The notes below the pieces were generated by a model. It was not told the origin of the DNA and made no database searches. It saw only the letters and a list, made by a program, of their open reading frames with translations. From Cardinalis cardinalis (Eukaryota; Chordata; Aves; Passeriformes; Cardinalidae): a DNA stretch of 64,000 nt. Position numbers and translations under genes: made by a program. Of the stretch, positions 39,501 to 52,105 are shown piece by piece (position 1 is the stretch's first letter; every line of letters begins with the position of its first letter). The DNA is taken from NCBI GenBank assembly GCA_014549065.1, contig JACDOX010000015.1:3007123-3071122 (forward strand), read 5' to 3'.

Positions 39501-42092
39501 TCCTTGGTCTTCCTCTCTACCCCTACAAGCTCTTTCAGACCTGTGCACAAGGCAGACAGGATTTCAGGACAATGGATATAGCACTGCTCTCTGTTAAAAT
39601 AACATTTGGATGATTCTGAGAACTGAAGAGCATGAATTGACAGCAAGTTCATGCTGGGACAAAATTTAATCTGATTCATTTATGCATGCAAGTAGAAAGC
39701 TTTTATTAGCATACATTTCTCAAAGAAAACAAATTATAGTTCCTGGAGATGTTCATCATTAATTACCCTCTTCCATCTAGCAGGAAGTTTTTTTCCTTCC
39801 CCAGCTTTACTTTATCTTCTTTCTAGAAACACATACTCAAAACAAAATAAACAAAACTTCTGTAACAAACTCAGAGAACTGAAAGCATAGTACAAAGGGC
39901 CAGAGGGAGCACAGCTAATTTGGATCTTAACTGAGGTAACTCCAAAGCCCTCGAAGGAAAAAGGAGTTTCTACCTGAAGATGATAACTAGTAACTCATAG
40001 AGATTATCAGAACGAGACATCAAAAATACATCTTCACAAATAGGGAAAAAGTACAACTAAGCAGGTTTATTCCATTCTGCAAACATTTTGTTCTTCTTTC
40101 ATTTAAAAACCCCAAGTTGAGCCAAACTGAAATCTGATTGCAGTTAACCTTCACACCAGCTGGTGTGCACTGCACAGAACACCAGCAAGCNCAGGCCAAC
40201 CCAGAGGGGAACCACNTGCCACCAACATGAGAACACCACAAACTGGGCTGAAAGATGGGTCTGGAGCTTCATGGCAACTATCAGCTTGTAAAGGTTTACT
40301 ATGGAGGAGGCAGTATATATGTCACATGAATTGTTAGGGGACATTGTGAGTTTTTGCTGTAACACAGTGAAGGAGAGAAGAAGGTGTGAAGAAAGGAATT
40401 TGGTCAGGTAGTTCCAATGGTCACCTTGGAAAGAGAATACCAAGATTAAGGCCTGCTCCACCAGAATTTTCCATGTTCATATAGAGAAAAGCATGTCATT
40501 AGATTCTACGGATAACTGAAATCAATCCTCTGGCTTTCATGTGTCTTTTATCCTCAAGCCTAACTTAAGGGTGTCATCTAGAGAAATACATTAAAACCAT
40601 GAGACACTCAAACACTAAAAAAATAGAAATAAATCCCTGCTAGAATGCAGTAGAACACATTTCAGTTTCAGTCAAGTCAAACACAAAGCAGTAAGAAAGA
40701 AAGCCTATGGGCATCAATATTATCTGAGTACCAGAACTCAAGTTTGGACCCTCTCTGTAAAACCAGAATTCCTAAATGCTACTTCNACATCCACAACAGC
40801 CCCTTCATTCTTTAAGGACACTGCATGCAAGAATACACATGTGTAGCAGGACCAGAAAGCCAAGAAGTGGGCAGCCCCCACCAGTCTTTCTGTCACGGGG
40901 CCATCACATTAGCACATTACGCTGTATTTTCCATGCACCTCCTGTGTTTAGGCTCCAAAACTGATCATTAGTATGATAAATTAAATGAGTGGAAACTTTG
41001 GCTCAAAGAGCCCAAACTGCTGCAGCTCTGAAGTCAGTCACTCTTCCTAAGCTTTGGTTCATTAGTGAAATGAGAATATAAGAGGTCAAGTGAGCATCCA
41101 GTTCATAATTAAGTGCCTAAATGACAAAGCTGTTTACTGGCTTGAGTGACGCAGCNAGGGGGTCTCATCAGCGCTTGCTGTGGGCATCCAGGCTGCTTCT
41201 GCAACTGGCTTTCCTAATCAGCCCCAACATAAAAGCAAAGGACTCACTGTGCATGAAAAAAGCTGAGATCCTGCATGAAAAAACATGGCTCTAGAGCCAT
41301 CTGTGGAATGGGCAATGAAATAATGCTACAACCTTTCCCAAAATTAAAGGATGTCAAGGACTTGAAAAGTACTAAGATCTGACCAGCTAAAACAAAATCT
41401 GACTATAACTTGCTGTGTTAATTAGTTTCCAGTTTTGAGACAGATGGGTATCAGCTTCCCAGGCCTCCTCAGCTACACTGGCACCTCTCAGCACCTGAGA
41501 ACAGCCCCTCTGGGCTGGGTGTGGACAGGAAGCATGCACTGTCCTTCTCCTGCAGAGATGGGCTCCCATCACCAGGGTCAACCCATCCACCACTTCCCGA
41601 CTTCACAGGAGTCACACTGGTGCAACCTTCAAATTCTTAAATTAAAATAAACTCGTGATGACTGATGCTGTCAGCCGCAGCTTAGACCAAGGATTTTCCA
41701 GCATCCCTTAGCTGTGCTAGCAACCAGAACGTGGTGCTTCCTCTCTTCATACACACAGTTGTTGAATTAAAACCTCCTATCTTCTTTAATCCTTCTGATA
41801 AGGATAAGGAAACACATAATGTTTTGAAGTTTTGAAAGGCCAACACTTAGTAGGTCAAAAAGACTGTCTACCTTCACAAGAAGAAATGCAGTTTAGCCAG
41901 AAAAATTCATACTCTGTCTTCTTTCCAATGTCAATAACCAAACAACTTCTGCAAGAAGGCTGAGCACAAGTTCTTTTAACCAACATCAACTCCCTTAACN
42001 ACTTTCTTCTCTATAATGGGAAGAAACAGAAGAANGCAGNCAAGANTCTAAAACTTCAAATCACCCTTCNTCCTGTATCCAGAGAGATCTTA
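33509..42092. other. CLMN intron 1, central plain segment
   Basis: About 8.6 kb with no recognised gene, RNA or repeat. Frames here stay below 130 codons and lack domains. Confidence 0.5.
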
Positions 42093-42173
42093 AANAACCC
42101 CAAACAAACAAACAAACAAAAACCAACAACAACAACTAAACAAAAAACCTAACAAAGAAAAGAAAAAAAAATG
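42093..42173. repeat. A-rich low-complexity tract with (CAAA)n
   Basis: (CAAA)n at about 42101-42123 passes into AAC and AAAG repeats and a run of nine A. Five ambiguous bases lie within about 100 bases to the left, consistent with an unstable or poorly resolved site. Confidence 0.9.
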
Positions 42174-45100
42174 AGAGCAACAGGAACTAAATGTTGTTCA
42201 GCTGAACTCCATTCAGTGGTACTAATCATCAGGCCAGGAAGTCCCCTCCACAGCCTGAAATCTGAGAACAAGGAGAGGGACCAAATGTTTCCCAGCTGCT
42301 CTTACCAGTTACTCTTGGAATCACTCAGGTTTTGTACCAGAAACAGGCCTAGGGAGTACCTTATCAAAAAGGGAGAGTCAATGGGAATTTTGTCTCTGGA
42401 AGATCATCTTCTCATTTGGGCAGGATTTTTATGTCTCACCAAGTTGAAGTATGACATGCAAATACTGGCCACAGTCCCTCCTGCACTATCTAGGTTTCTG
42501 AGGAGCACACTCTTCCCCATGGGCCTGCTTCTGTTTGCCTTGTTACTCTCCCTGGGCAAACAGCCCAGACAGATTTATGTTTCATTCCTTGTATTTAAGA
42601 CAATAAGTCTGAAGTGGACATTTCATACTATGTTATTTATAAATGCTATATCTTTATTAAGTTACAGCTGCAGTTCTTGTTTATCATGAATATCAGTAAG
42701 AGCCAGAAAACTTTAATCATGTGTCCANATGCAGTCATATGAAGGATCAGATTTTAAGTTATCTTCATTGGCACTGCTTTCATTTGTCACAGAGCCAGGT
42801 CTCTCTTGCCCTTCCTATTTCTCACTGAGCCAAGAGAAGCATAATCAGCCCTCAGTTGTGAACTACCCTGACTGCCTACACCCAACACCTATTGACANGC
42901 ATTAGGGGGTTCTTCAAAAGGACTGACACAAAATGGCAAAGTATTTCTATCTGGCCATTAGTGCACAGCAGAAAGACAGCCTGTGCACACAACTGCTCCC
43001 TCTGCTTTGGCTGCAGTTCAGAGCTTCAGCTGGAGTCCTGTGAANTGGACACTTCAGGCTGTGATATGGCTCTCACAACATATGAGTAACACATGGCCTC
43101 CCAATTGTCAGGGGGTTTAGTGCACTGTTAAGGGCATCTCTTGAAGAAAACTTAGGAAAAACAGGCTGGAAGAGTAAAAATGGATCTGGGGCATTCCTTG
43201 GGTATGGGTAAAGCATCTCTGACCTTAGCAGGGCTCAAGAGGAACTCAGACATATGGAGCATCTAAANAGATGTGTGTCCTGGTAATGGACACTACAGAA
43301 GAGCAGCTTTGGACACTTCAAAATGCACTCTTCTCCACAGTCTAAATTATGATAAAATGAAGATCCAAAAGGATGAATGCATTAAATATAAAAAGGACTG
43401 GTATATGAATCTTTGTTTTTAAAATTAACTCTGTGGCAACATATTTAATGAATATTTATTTTGTAAACAACTGGAGTTATATTACCAATTACACTACAAA
43501 AAGAGGAAAAACATAATGAAGTAATTCAACACTAGATTTGCTAGAAAGTCTAGAAAGGTCTCATTTCTGACTGCTACCAGTAAAAGCTGCTAATATTAAA
43601 AGTATAAAAAACAAGGTAACTCACTCTTCAAAATACACTAGGTCTGAATTACATTGACCAACATCAGAAGTAACTTTCAAGATACTAAGNCATAAAATAC
43701 ATTTTCATTTATGTCTGAAATTAATTAGTGGAAAATTAATAGAATCCCTCAAAGTATTACATTATTNTAACAAGTATGTCTTGAATCATGCTATCAAATA
43801 AAGTAATGGGCACAGGATTAGAGTTATCTTTTAAGTATTTTTGATAACATCTATTCAGATTCAGTGGGATTTCTGGTTTTATAAAGAAATCCTCTGCTTA
43901 AAGCTTATAGGTCCACAGGCATTCACTCTGTAGCTATCCAGGCTGTTGCTATTACAACCATCTCTGAAAGATGCCAATTTAAACTTTTGTTCATGGCTAT
44001 ACAGCTAAAATACAGCTCAGCTCTTTGCACAGAAATATGCAGCAATTATAATGAAGTAAAATTCATCCTGCAATCCTCCACCTACAGTCCCTGTATTTAA
44101 CTAGTTGGGGAGATATAAAAATAGAATAACAGGTACAGAGACATGTAGAAAAAGACACTTACTTCTTATAGGGTGCTGTGATGCCCTTCACCACCCCAGC
44201 ACTGACACATATCTCACTGCCTATCTGGTAATTTCTACTCCTGAATACATTTTTGAGATCATTTTGACTTCTACATGACAAGACAGATATTTGGCTCTTT
44301 CCCTTTAGACATATGCCCTTAAGAATCATTCTGAAACAACAGTAAGGTTCAACAACTTAGGACATAAACAAATAATGTCTAAATGGACCCTGACAAGCCA
44401 AAATGCCCAAGGTTGCTTCCTCTAGTCCAACAGAAGTCTGTCCTTAAAAGTTAAAAATGAAATCAAGTAATCTCTTTGTAATATTTTCAAAATGAATGCC
44501 ACACATTCTTCAGAAGGCAAGTGACATAACCTTGTCCTTAGGAGAAAGAAAATTCTTTCAATTTCTGTCCAAGTGGGCAAAACAAAAAACAAGCCNGAGA
44601 ACTATGAAAAGTCCATTATATTTTTAAATAATCACTAGTTTTAACACAGTGTTTTGAAGACAGTCATTTTTAAACTATGACTTCAGGCAAGCGACATGAT
44701 CTGAGGTCTCACCAGCTCTCCCAGTGCTGAGACTGGTCAGCACTTGACAGAGAAGGTGATGCTGGCAAGTGACAGCACATCAGCCAACCCTGTGCCTCGA
44801 GTCAGGTCCATGCAGCTGCCAAACAGAGCCTCTCTTAAGACAAAGTGTCAGTACACAAGTGAGTTCATGAGACCGTGGAGCTACTGGGCATGATTTGAAT
44901 TTGGTGTCATTTCATCCATTCAATGGGACAGAGAGCCCAGACTTCTAATTTGTTAGAGAAATTAGGCATTAACCTTGTTAAAATGGCATGCTGAAACATG
45001 CAATCTGCACTTTGTCTCACCTCTTCCTGCTCCTTTATTTCAGTCCAGGGTTTCCTACATCTGGAGCAGGGCAAGTCTTCCCTCCATAGCTGACAGACAC

Positions 45101-48100
45101 TGTCAGGTAAGAGNCTGCCCTTACCAGACCAGGCCCACTAGGACACTTGGGTTCCAGCATCAACTTTTGGCTTCTCATCTCATTCATGGATCTGAATCTT
45201 TATTTTGGGAGTTCACATTTATAGTTCTCAGGCCTATTTAACTTAACTTTTATATAGAATGGGATCACTTTGTAGTTGTACAGTGCTTTGCCTAAGGTTC
45301 TCCAGACAATTTAATCTTTCCAAATGTCACCTGAATCTACANAGATCTCCACTAAATGAACAGGCCTCCAGGCAGAATGAAATCTTGCTGAGTATGGTGA
45401 CAAGTTATAGAAGAGTTAAAGTAATGAACACCTACAGCACCTTACTTTTGTCAGAATGAATGGATACATTAAAAAGGTTTCCTTCTACTTGTGCAATTTC
45501 CATGTATTTGAAAAGCATGTCAAACTTCAGCAAACAAGTTGAATGCTGCTGTATCTAGTAATAAAAGGAAAATTATTACTCTCTGTAGTTAAGTGCAAAA
45601 GTCATTAAAAATAGGCCTCATACATAAATAAAAAGTACAGAAACATTTTCAAGACTGACTATAGCACCTGCCTTTGGTGCATCACCATCCATCAGTGATG
45701 CTTAAGTCCGTGCAAAGTAAAGATATCTAGACATTCTCACTGCCAGAGTTAACTTGTGTGAGTTAGGGATTTGTATTACTTCTTGAGACAGAGGCTTCAG
45801 AATCTGTTACTTCATAAGACGCTGAGATTCATGTTAGTGACAATTATAGTTACTACTACTGTCCAAAGCTTATGAAGTCTGGATCTCAAGGATCCAAACA
45901 GGAAGTCAAGCAAAACCTGAGAGTGCTGGGACTTTATGACTGAGTGATCCATCCAGAGATATAAACTATGGCAAGGACAGGGAACCAATGGGGCTGATAT
46001 TGTTCAGGTTATTTCTTCCAGTCTGTCACTCTTATTTTTCTCCATTATTTCTGAAAATGCTACAATACAGTCCTGTGTAGCCCTCCAAATACTTTTGAAG
46101 GCCATGTACCCCTCAGCAGAGCAAGAAGGAGACTCAAGAAAATATTTAAATCTACAGAAACCAAGGAATAAATGTGTACAGATTTGTCCGAGTTCTGGAT
46201 CAAACCCTGAGTGAGTAGTGAAATAACAAGCAGCAGGACCTTGACTTGTCCTCTGATAGCAGAAATGCAGAGCCCTACCATCCCAGCCCATCTACTCTAT
46301 TAGAAATATACAAAATGAACATTCAAACCATAATTATTTTAAAGTTGTGGTAGCAGCACTTGCTTGCCAGAGATTATACATCTGACTGCACAATTATTCA
46401 TCTCTATATATTTCATTCCAAGGAATGTAAGGAAAGATATGTCCTGCTCAACACACATTTAGACTATTGCAAAGCACACAACCAACATANCATCTAAAAG
46501 AGGATGAGGATGTTGCTTCTTTCTAACAAGTACAATTCCCCACACAAGGAAGTATATTTTTGATGATCCTAAATCAAGCTTCCAGTAGGGAAGATTTTAA
46601 AATATTCTTGTATTGTAACAAAATGTTCCCAATGGTGTCGTAATGGAAGAAAGAAAGAGGAAAAAAACCATCTCCTGGCAGGAAATTAATTATTGAGCAT
46701 TCCCCTGCTTGACAATGCGCTCCTACATTCTGTGCANGCTTTCCATTTTTCTCTCTCAGTATGTGAAGAAATTCACTATGGAGAATATACAATCAGAACA
46801 AAGAGCATGAGGGTATCAGTTTATTAAATGCACTTAGAAACCGAACACACCGGGAGGGAGGAACTTGGTTTGTGCATCGCCACACCTAGTGTTTATTCCT
46901 TCTTTATATTCCTCTCTCCTCTTCTCCATTAGATTGTCACTTCTGCTTCTGTTCTCTGAAATCACCTCTGCTGAGAATGGAAGAATTGTGCCTGGCTTTT
47001 AGCATCACTTAGCTGACACAGTTTTGAAATGTCATTTCCTATTTTTAAAAAATAAAATAGAAAATCTCTTGATGAAAAGGAAAATAGAAGCCCATCATTA
47101 CATGCCTAAATATCAAGATGTAATTCCATTTTTAAACTCATTGGGGTTTTCCACCCCCAAGTCCTGCCCATTTAGTAAATTTCGTCCCTTGCTGTCAGTT
47201 TTAGTCTCCCTANGACTGAGCTGAAAAACCCACAGTGGCCATAATTTCACACATGACAGAACATATAGTTCCTGAAGCTACTTCTGCAGCCAGAAGCCAG
47301 CTACGTGCACCTACAACATCTCAATTTGGTGGGATCATACCACTGCAAAAGCATCGTCATGAGAGCAGACACTTCCCAGTAACTGGCATCTTGGATTCTT
47401 CCTGGATGTGGAACAACCAAACTAGAGAGGGAAGATGCAACAGACTGAAACAACATATGCTATCTTCAAATAGAATTCATGTCAGCAGTGCTCAATAGCT
47501 AAGCTAAGACATAATGAAGAAATTTGCAAGAGAAAAAACAATTTTCACTTTTTAAATCAGAGCCAGAAAGGGTATGGAGAANTACTACAGCAGATGTCTG
47601 TATGATTCCTGCAGAAATCTTAATATCAGCTAGGCTGCCTGGGACCCTTTCTCACTTGAACCATCAGCACTTGGGCTCTTCCAGCACTCCAAGCTGGGCA
47701 GGATGGCTNGGACACAGCGTGGCTGCACTGCCTCTGCCTGCCTCGCACACCTCACACTTCTCTGGCTCTGTGCATCAGCCCAGAAGTCTCCAGCCCTGCA
47801 TGCACACATGCCAGTGTTTGCATGTGTTCTTCATACCTGCAAATANTGAGCTGCTGCCTCCCATCCTCTCCTTACTCCTTCTTGGGTCTGAATTAACATG
47901 ATGGGTTCCCCAGAGACCAGGAGGGACCTCCACATATGCAAAATGTCCCACTGAATAGGAGCATTCTGGAATAAGACAAATCATCCACTCGACACTCTAA
48001 GCACAGCTGGAGTTGCAAGGGAGTGCTGCAGGAGCTGGAGATGCAGCAGCAGATGGGGACCCCCACTGCACAGGTCCCTCATGTGGCTCTGGACAGCCGG

Positions 48101-49705
48101 GCCTGGGGGGGTCTGATGGTGCTGATGGAAATACTGTATTATCCTCACCTAGCTTTTCATCCCTAACTCTTGACTTTCTAGCACATCAAAGCTGTTATTG
48201 ATTCTACAACTGATAGACAATGATACTAGCAATTATTCAGATGGCATTGTTTTGCGAGGAGAGANTGAATTTTGAATTATAACGCAGAAGAAAGTTTAAT
48301 TACCACATATGAGCATAGAGCATATGCTGCTATTTTACAAGAAACTGTTCTGAAGAGAAGCACCATGCTCTGCCACCAAGCTCCCAAGCGACAAAAATCA
48401 CACTCTCACGAGTATCAGACTCGCCATCTGTAAAATGTTTTTCATCTCTAGAAGATAATGTGAGAACTATGTGTTACAAATCATATCTTTTGTGACAGCT
48501 ATTATCGCTTGCTTTGGAGCAGCACCTTAGAACAAATGTTTTTTCTGCCCTATAAGAGCTCACGTGAGGCATGAAACCTCTTAAAAACCTATTTAGTAGT
48601 GCAAGCAAGGTGATCATCAATATATGTTTCAAAATATCTCTTGGATGACAAGAAGAGAACAGGAGGTTTTTTTCATCAGCATAATGCCATTCAAAGGAAT
48701 TTGCTCTGTAGGATGACATTCTCCTACACAACTACAGGAATTTTAGATGGGGCTGTGTGCATTTGTACTGTGTGCATCTGCATTTTAAGTTCCAGAAAGG
48801 GAAATTTACCGTTCTCTCACAAATGACTGAGAGGCAAAGTCAAAAACATACTACTCTTTCTAGGAACAGATTACTTTTGTATTCCTTCTCAAAAATGCCC
48901 ATGAATTAAGGATTAAACTTGGCTTAATGACTACAGTTTTGAGCAGCAAGAGATCAGAGGCAGGCCAGCCATGTTAGCACAGAGAATCGAAAGGGCTGAG
49001 ACAGAAGCCAGAAACATTGAGCTACAATGTAATGAGAGACTGTCAAAACCCAAGGGGAATGCAACCTGGAATCAACGGCCCTGACTGTGCTCAAAATCTG
49101 AATTTCAGAGGGCAGGATGATGCAGATCAAAATGATGTGGAGTGACCCCATCAGTAGCTANCTGCATTACTATACCAGAGCTAAAAGAATGGCTAATTTG
49201 ACTCTCTTTTCTGATAAATTATATATCTTCTATAATCAATCCAAACTGAAACTAATTTCCAGCAAGTCTACTGCCCTGCCAGTAGACAGNGCCTTAATAT
49301 AATTATGCACAGACAGGAAGAGATAATGACCTCTGATTCAAGTCTATTATNTTTATGGAACATGAAGATACATCGCAGTATTATGTGAGCTATTGATTAA
49401 GATCAGTATGTTACATTGAACAAGTTGTTCTCCCATAAACCATGGCTGGTTTTTTCCTCTTCCATCGAAACCTGCTGTCCTTTCCAGTCACGAGGAGTTA
49501 CCTGGAGAGGGGCAAACATAACTTTGGAGGAACTACTACTACATTGATACCGATCTACATTCAGAGCCAGGTATTTGCATCCCTTCCGCCGGCACAGCTT
49601 GTGGCAGCGTGGAGAGCATCTCGCAGATGATTTATCCAAAAGCTCTGTCCATGTTTACTCAACAGTAGCATATTAGAAGATACATTAATTTGAGTCCTCT
49701 GATAG
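42174..49705. other. CLMN intron 1, segment nearest the promoter
   Basis: The 172-codon plus frame at 42171-42689 begins in the A-rich tract and matches nothing I know. The stretch at 48.24-48.44 kb retains several CpGs in AT-rich surroundings. Otherwise nothing classifiable. Confidence 0.5.
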
Positions 49706-50221
49706 CGGCTTCGCTCCAAATCGCGGCGGTGCGGCCCCGGAGCCGTGCCCTGACCGCGGCCGGGTGACCCCAGGTGTCGCAGGGGAGCGGGCAGTTCCCG
49801 CAGCTGGGGCGCCCCGGCCGGGCCCCGCGGGGACCCCCACGGCAGGGTGAGCCCCGGAGCCCCCCAGATCTCCCCCGAGCCCAGCCGGACCCCGCGNCCC
49901 CGCCCCGACGGCCCTCGGGGGAGGCAGTGGGCGGCAGCAGCGCCCGGGGAACACGACAGTGCCGCCCCCGCAGCATCCCCGGCGCGGCGGAGCCCCCGCG
50001 CCCCGTCCCTGCCCCCGGGCCGCTCCCTGTCCCAGCGCCGGGATCTCCGCGGCCGGACGGGCAGGAGCCGCGGTCGGGGGAAACTTTGGCCCCGCCGCCC
50101 TCCTCCCCCGGCCCGGCACCCACACCGCCCCCGCTCCGCGGAGCTGCGGGAGCCCGCGCCGGCGGCCCGGGGGCGGCCGCAGGGGAGGAAGGAGCGGCGG
50201 GGGAGCAGCAGGGGCCGGAGC

Positions 50222-50247
50222 GGGGCGGGCGGGGGCGGAGGGAGGGG
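50222..50247 (+). promoter_or_regulatory. G-quadruplex-capable tract beside the exon 1 donor
   Basis: The plus strand has five G runs of 3-5 bases (GGGG, GGG, GGGGG, GGG, GGGG) separated by loops of 1-4 bases, which meets the usual G3+N1-7 quadruplex rule. It lies 22 bases past the CLMN donor, on the template strand of the gene. Confidence 0.6.
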
Positions 50248-50270
50248 TTTCTGCGGGGGTGTTGGTTTAC

Positions 50271-50352
50271 CTTGGAGGTTCTGCACTCGGATGTCGCTGA
50301 TGTGCCCGATGAGCTCCTCGCGCTGGAACCAGTCCCACTCCTGCCCGGCCAT
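50271..50352 (-). CDS. CLMN: Calmin coding exon 1 (N-terminus)
   Basis: The minus-strand ATG at 50352-50350 opens 27 codons beginning MAGQEWDWFQREELIG and ending RVQNLQ, plus one extra base (phase 1), then a CCAAG/GTAAAC donor (GT at 50270-50269). This N-terminus, before the CH domains, is characteristic of vertebrate calmin and I recognise it as CLMN. The start context has G at +4 but a weak C at -3. It is the first Met of the frame that joins the recognised peptide. The minus frame stays open for another 237 codons past the donor, but that is GC-rich intron and low-complexity Pro/Arg/Gly. Exon 2 lies about 50 kb away on the same strand with matching phase. The exon sits inside a CpG island, as expected for a broad, TATA-less promoter. 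Exact transcript start unknown. Confidence 0.92.
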
Positions 50353-50520
50353 AGGGACGCGGGGCCGGGGCCAGGGGGACGGCGGGAGCCGGCGGCACCG
50401 CCACCGCCGCCTTCACCGGCACCGACGGCGGGCGCGGAGCGGAGCGGAGCGGGCGGGGGGGCGGCCCCTCTCCGCGCCGGCTGCGCCCCGCCCCGCGTCC
50501 CTCCCTCCATCCCTCCCTCC
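50353..50520 (-). promoter_or_regulatory. CLMN: Probable CLMN 5' leader and core promoter
   Basis: This is the GC-rich sequence immediately upstream of the CLMN ATG on the minus strand. No minus-strand TATA box is visible, so initiation is probably dispersed over the island. It contains a short GGAGC tandem at 50436-50450 (plus-strand reading) and runs of CCTCC/CCCTCC just beyond. The right boundary is a guess, since the sequence does not fix a transcription start. Confidence 0.45.
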
Positions 50521-50800
50521 TCCCTCCGCTGCCGCCGCCTCCCTCTGCCCGCCCGGCCGGGGGCGGTGGGGCGGAGCGGGCGGGGGTCCGGCCGAGCCCC
50601 CGCCGTGGGCAGCGCCGCGCCCGCCGNCCCTTCCTGCCCTCCCTGCCCTCAGCCAGGCCCGGCCCCGCTCCGGCCGCCCCCTCGGGCGCAGGCAGGGACC
50701 CCCCCGCCCCATAAAAACGCGTTTATTGCCGAGGCAAGGGGCCCGAGAGCAACGCCGAGCCCTCCTGCCGCACCTGGGGACCGGAGGAGCGCCGTCCCTA

Positions 50801-52105
50801 AAGCAAGTGTCAAACACCCACGGCAGCAATGGAAGAACNAAAGTATGAGCAGCAGAGGGGTTTTCCTCGAGGGCATGAAATCAGTGCCACTACACATTAA
50901 AAACACTAACGGTTGCATTCTGATTTAGCTTGCTCTTGGTAGTCTGTTCAGGCTCTCCAGTTTCCTTTGAGGTGAATTCTCACATTGACTGTCTTCATGT
51001 ACACCATTTTTCATCCAGCTTGGACAGTAATTGTTACCAANGCCCTTCGGTGTCACTGAGATTTGTTCTCTACAAACCTGATGAACAGCTTGAGCATTTC
51101 ATTTGCATACAAAGCATTTCATTGCAATATACAACTATTTGTACCTTCNTGCTGGTAAACAGCAAATTTTGGCATGATCCAGTCAGACCAGTATAGCATC
51201 AAGAGTTAGACTAGCAAAACATGTAAGCAAAATCTACAAAGTTAAATATAAACAAACGGGGATCTAGAAATTGTGGTTCTTTCAAGTCTGAAGTGTTTAT
51301 GTGATCCCAAGCAAACACTCCACACAACCAGTTGTTTCACCCAGCTCAGGAATGCATTGCTCTTCCCACAGCCTGCTCTGGTGATTTTGCCATTACCACT
51401 CAAAATCAGATGGAGATGGTGAGAAAGCAAAGTCATCCCCTAAGCATCTCATAAGGATTCGTCACCACTATAACATGCAGCAGTCAGCTCTCTCAAAATG
51501 CAGTCTCCAAGAGTCTGAGGCAGTCTTCAGCTGTTTACATATCAAGAGTGGAAAGTTTTGCACAGGTGTAAGGACACATGGATGCCATGACAAAGAGTTT
51601 ATAAACCCGAATGTAAGGAGTGGAAAAAGAAGCTTGTGGAAAAGAAAAAGCACCTGAACTTAAATGGATTTGCACAAATCACAATGCCAAGCTTTGCCTT
51701 CATTTTACACTGGGAGGACCNTTTTTTTTTCTAGGCATTATCCAAGTGGGCTGAATGCATCAGTGCCANATTTAGAGGTGGAGCTGGAAACTGAGCAAGA
51801 GTAGCTGTGGGAAAAACAGGTGAATGACTTCACAGCCTCAGTGGAATTACTGCCAGAGGTGGCTGGAGCTCCCTCATCCACACTGCAGCTCAAAGCAGGA
51901 TTACTCCCAGAGCCGGATGGGGACAGCTGAGGCTTTGTCCCATGGTGTGNGAGCATCCTTCTGGAGCTGGGGTGTTGTGAGCTCTCTAAATANCCTTTTC
52001 CATTCTGCAGTGGCCTGCTTGTGAGACCTCTGAGTGGCCATTTGCTNTGGTCAGCACATCACAAATTAATGAGGAGAAGAAAACCAAACTGCAACCTTCA
52101 GCTGC
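50801..52105. other. CLMN 5' flank between CpG island and CR1
   Basis: A sharp drop from the CpG island into AT-rich sequence. I see no gene or recognised repeat. Confidence 0.55.

Larger units (their letters stand above)
228..50270 (-). other. CLMN: CLMN intron 1 (about 50 kb)
   Basis: Bounded by the exon 1 donor GTAAAC (reading leftwards from 50270) and the exon 2 acceptor TTTCTAG ending at 228. A very long first intron is usual for this gene in vertebrates. No block within it translates into a recognised protein, and its open frames are short and unlike known families. It holds repeats of several classes, listed separately, and short poly-A runs at 11812-11824 and 11923-11935. Such introns often hold enhancers. 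From memory, retinoic acid induction of calmin has been reported in neuronal cells, but I did not find a perfect DR5 retinoic acid element here by eye. Confidence 0.85.
49706..50800. promoter_or_regulatory. CLMN: CpG island promoter of CLMN
   Basis: An abrupt block of about 1.1 kb is dominated by G and C with very frequent CpG, between AT-rich flanks (left edge near the TAGCGGCTTCGC motif, right edge near GGAGCGCCGTCCC). It holds many GC-box-like CCGCCCC/GGGGCGG motifs and covers the whole first coding exon. CpG density this high normally marks an unmethylated housekeeping or broad promoter in vertebrates. The long open frames across it on both strands (up to 384 codons) result from stop codons being rare in GC-rich DNA. 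Confidence 0.9.

Noticed and set aside
42171..42689. 172-codon plus-strand frame
   Set aside because: It starts in the A-rich tract, has no recognisable domain and no splice context. Its hydrophobic stretches reflect T-rich codons.
49749..49770. TGACCG...TGACCC pair close to exon 1 as a receptor element
   Set aside because: The first half-site is imperfect and the spacer of 8 fits no standard receptor dimer.
49561..50268. Continuation of the CLMN exon 1 frame past the donor (263-codon frame)
   Set aside because: The AAG/GTAAAC donor, the match of the first 27 codons to calmin and the phase fit with exon 2 show that translation leaves this frame at 50271. The rest is GC-rich intron.
228..50268. 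A classical DR5 retinoic acid element in CLMN intron 1
   Set aside because: I looked for two RGKTCA half-sites with a 5-base spacer on both strands and found none that was perfect. A motif scanner could still find a degenerate one.
49774..50928. Long plus-strand open frames (384 and 333 codons) through the CpG island
   Set aside because: Low-complexity Pro/Arg/Gly/Ala translations overlap in several frames, as expected where stop codons are rare. They run antisense across the CLMN first exon and show no domain.
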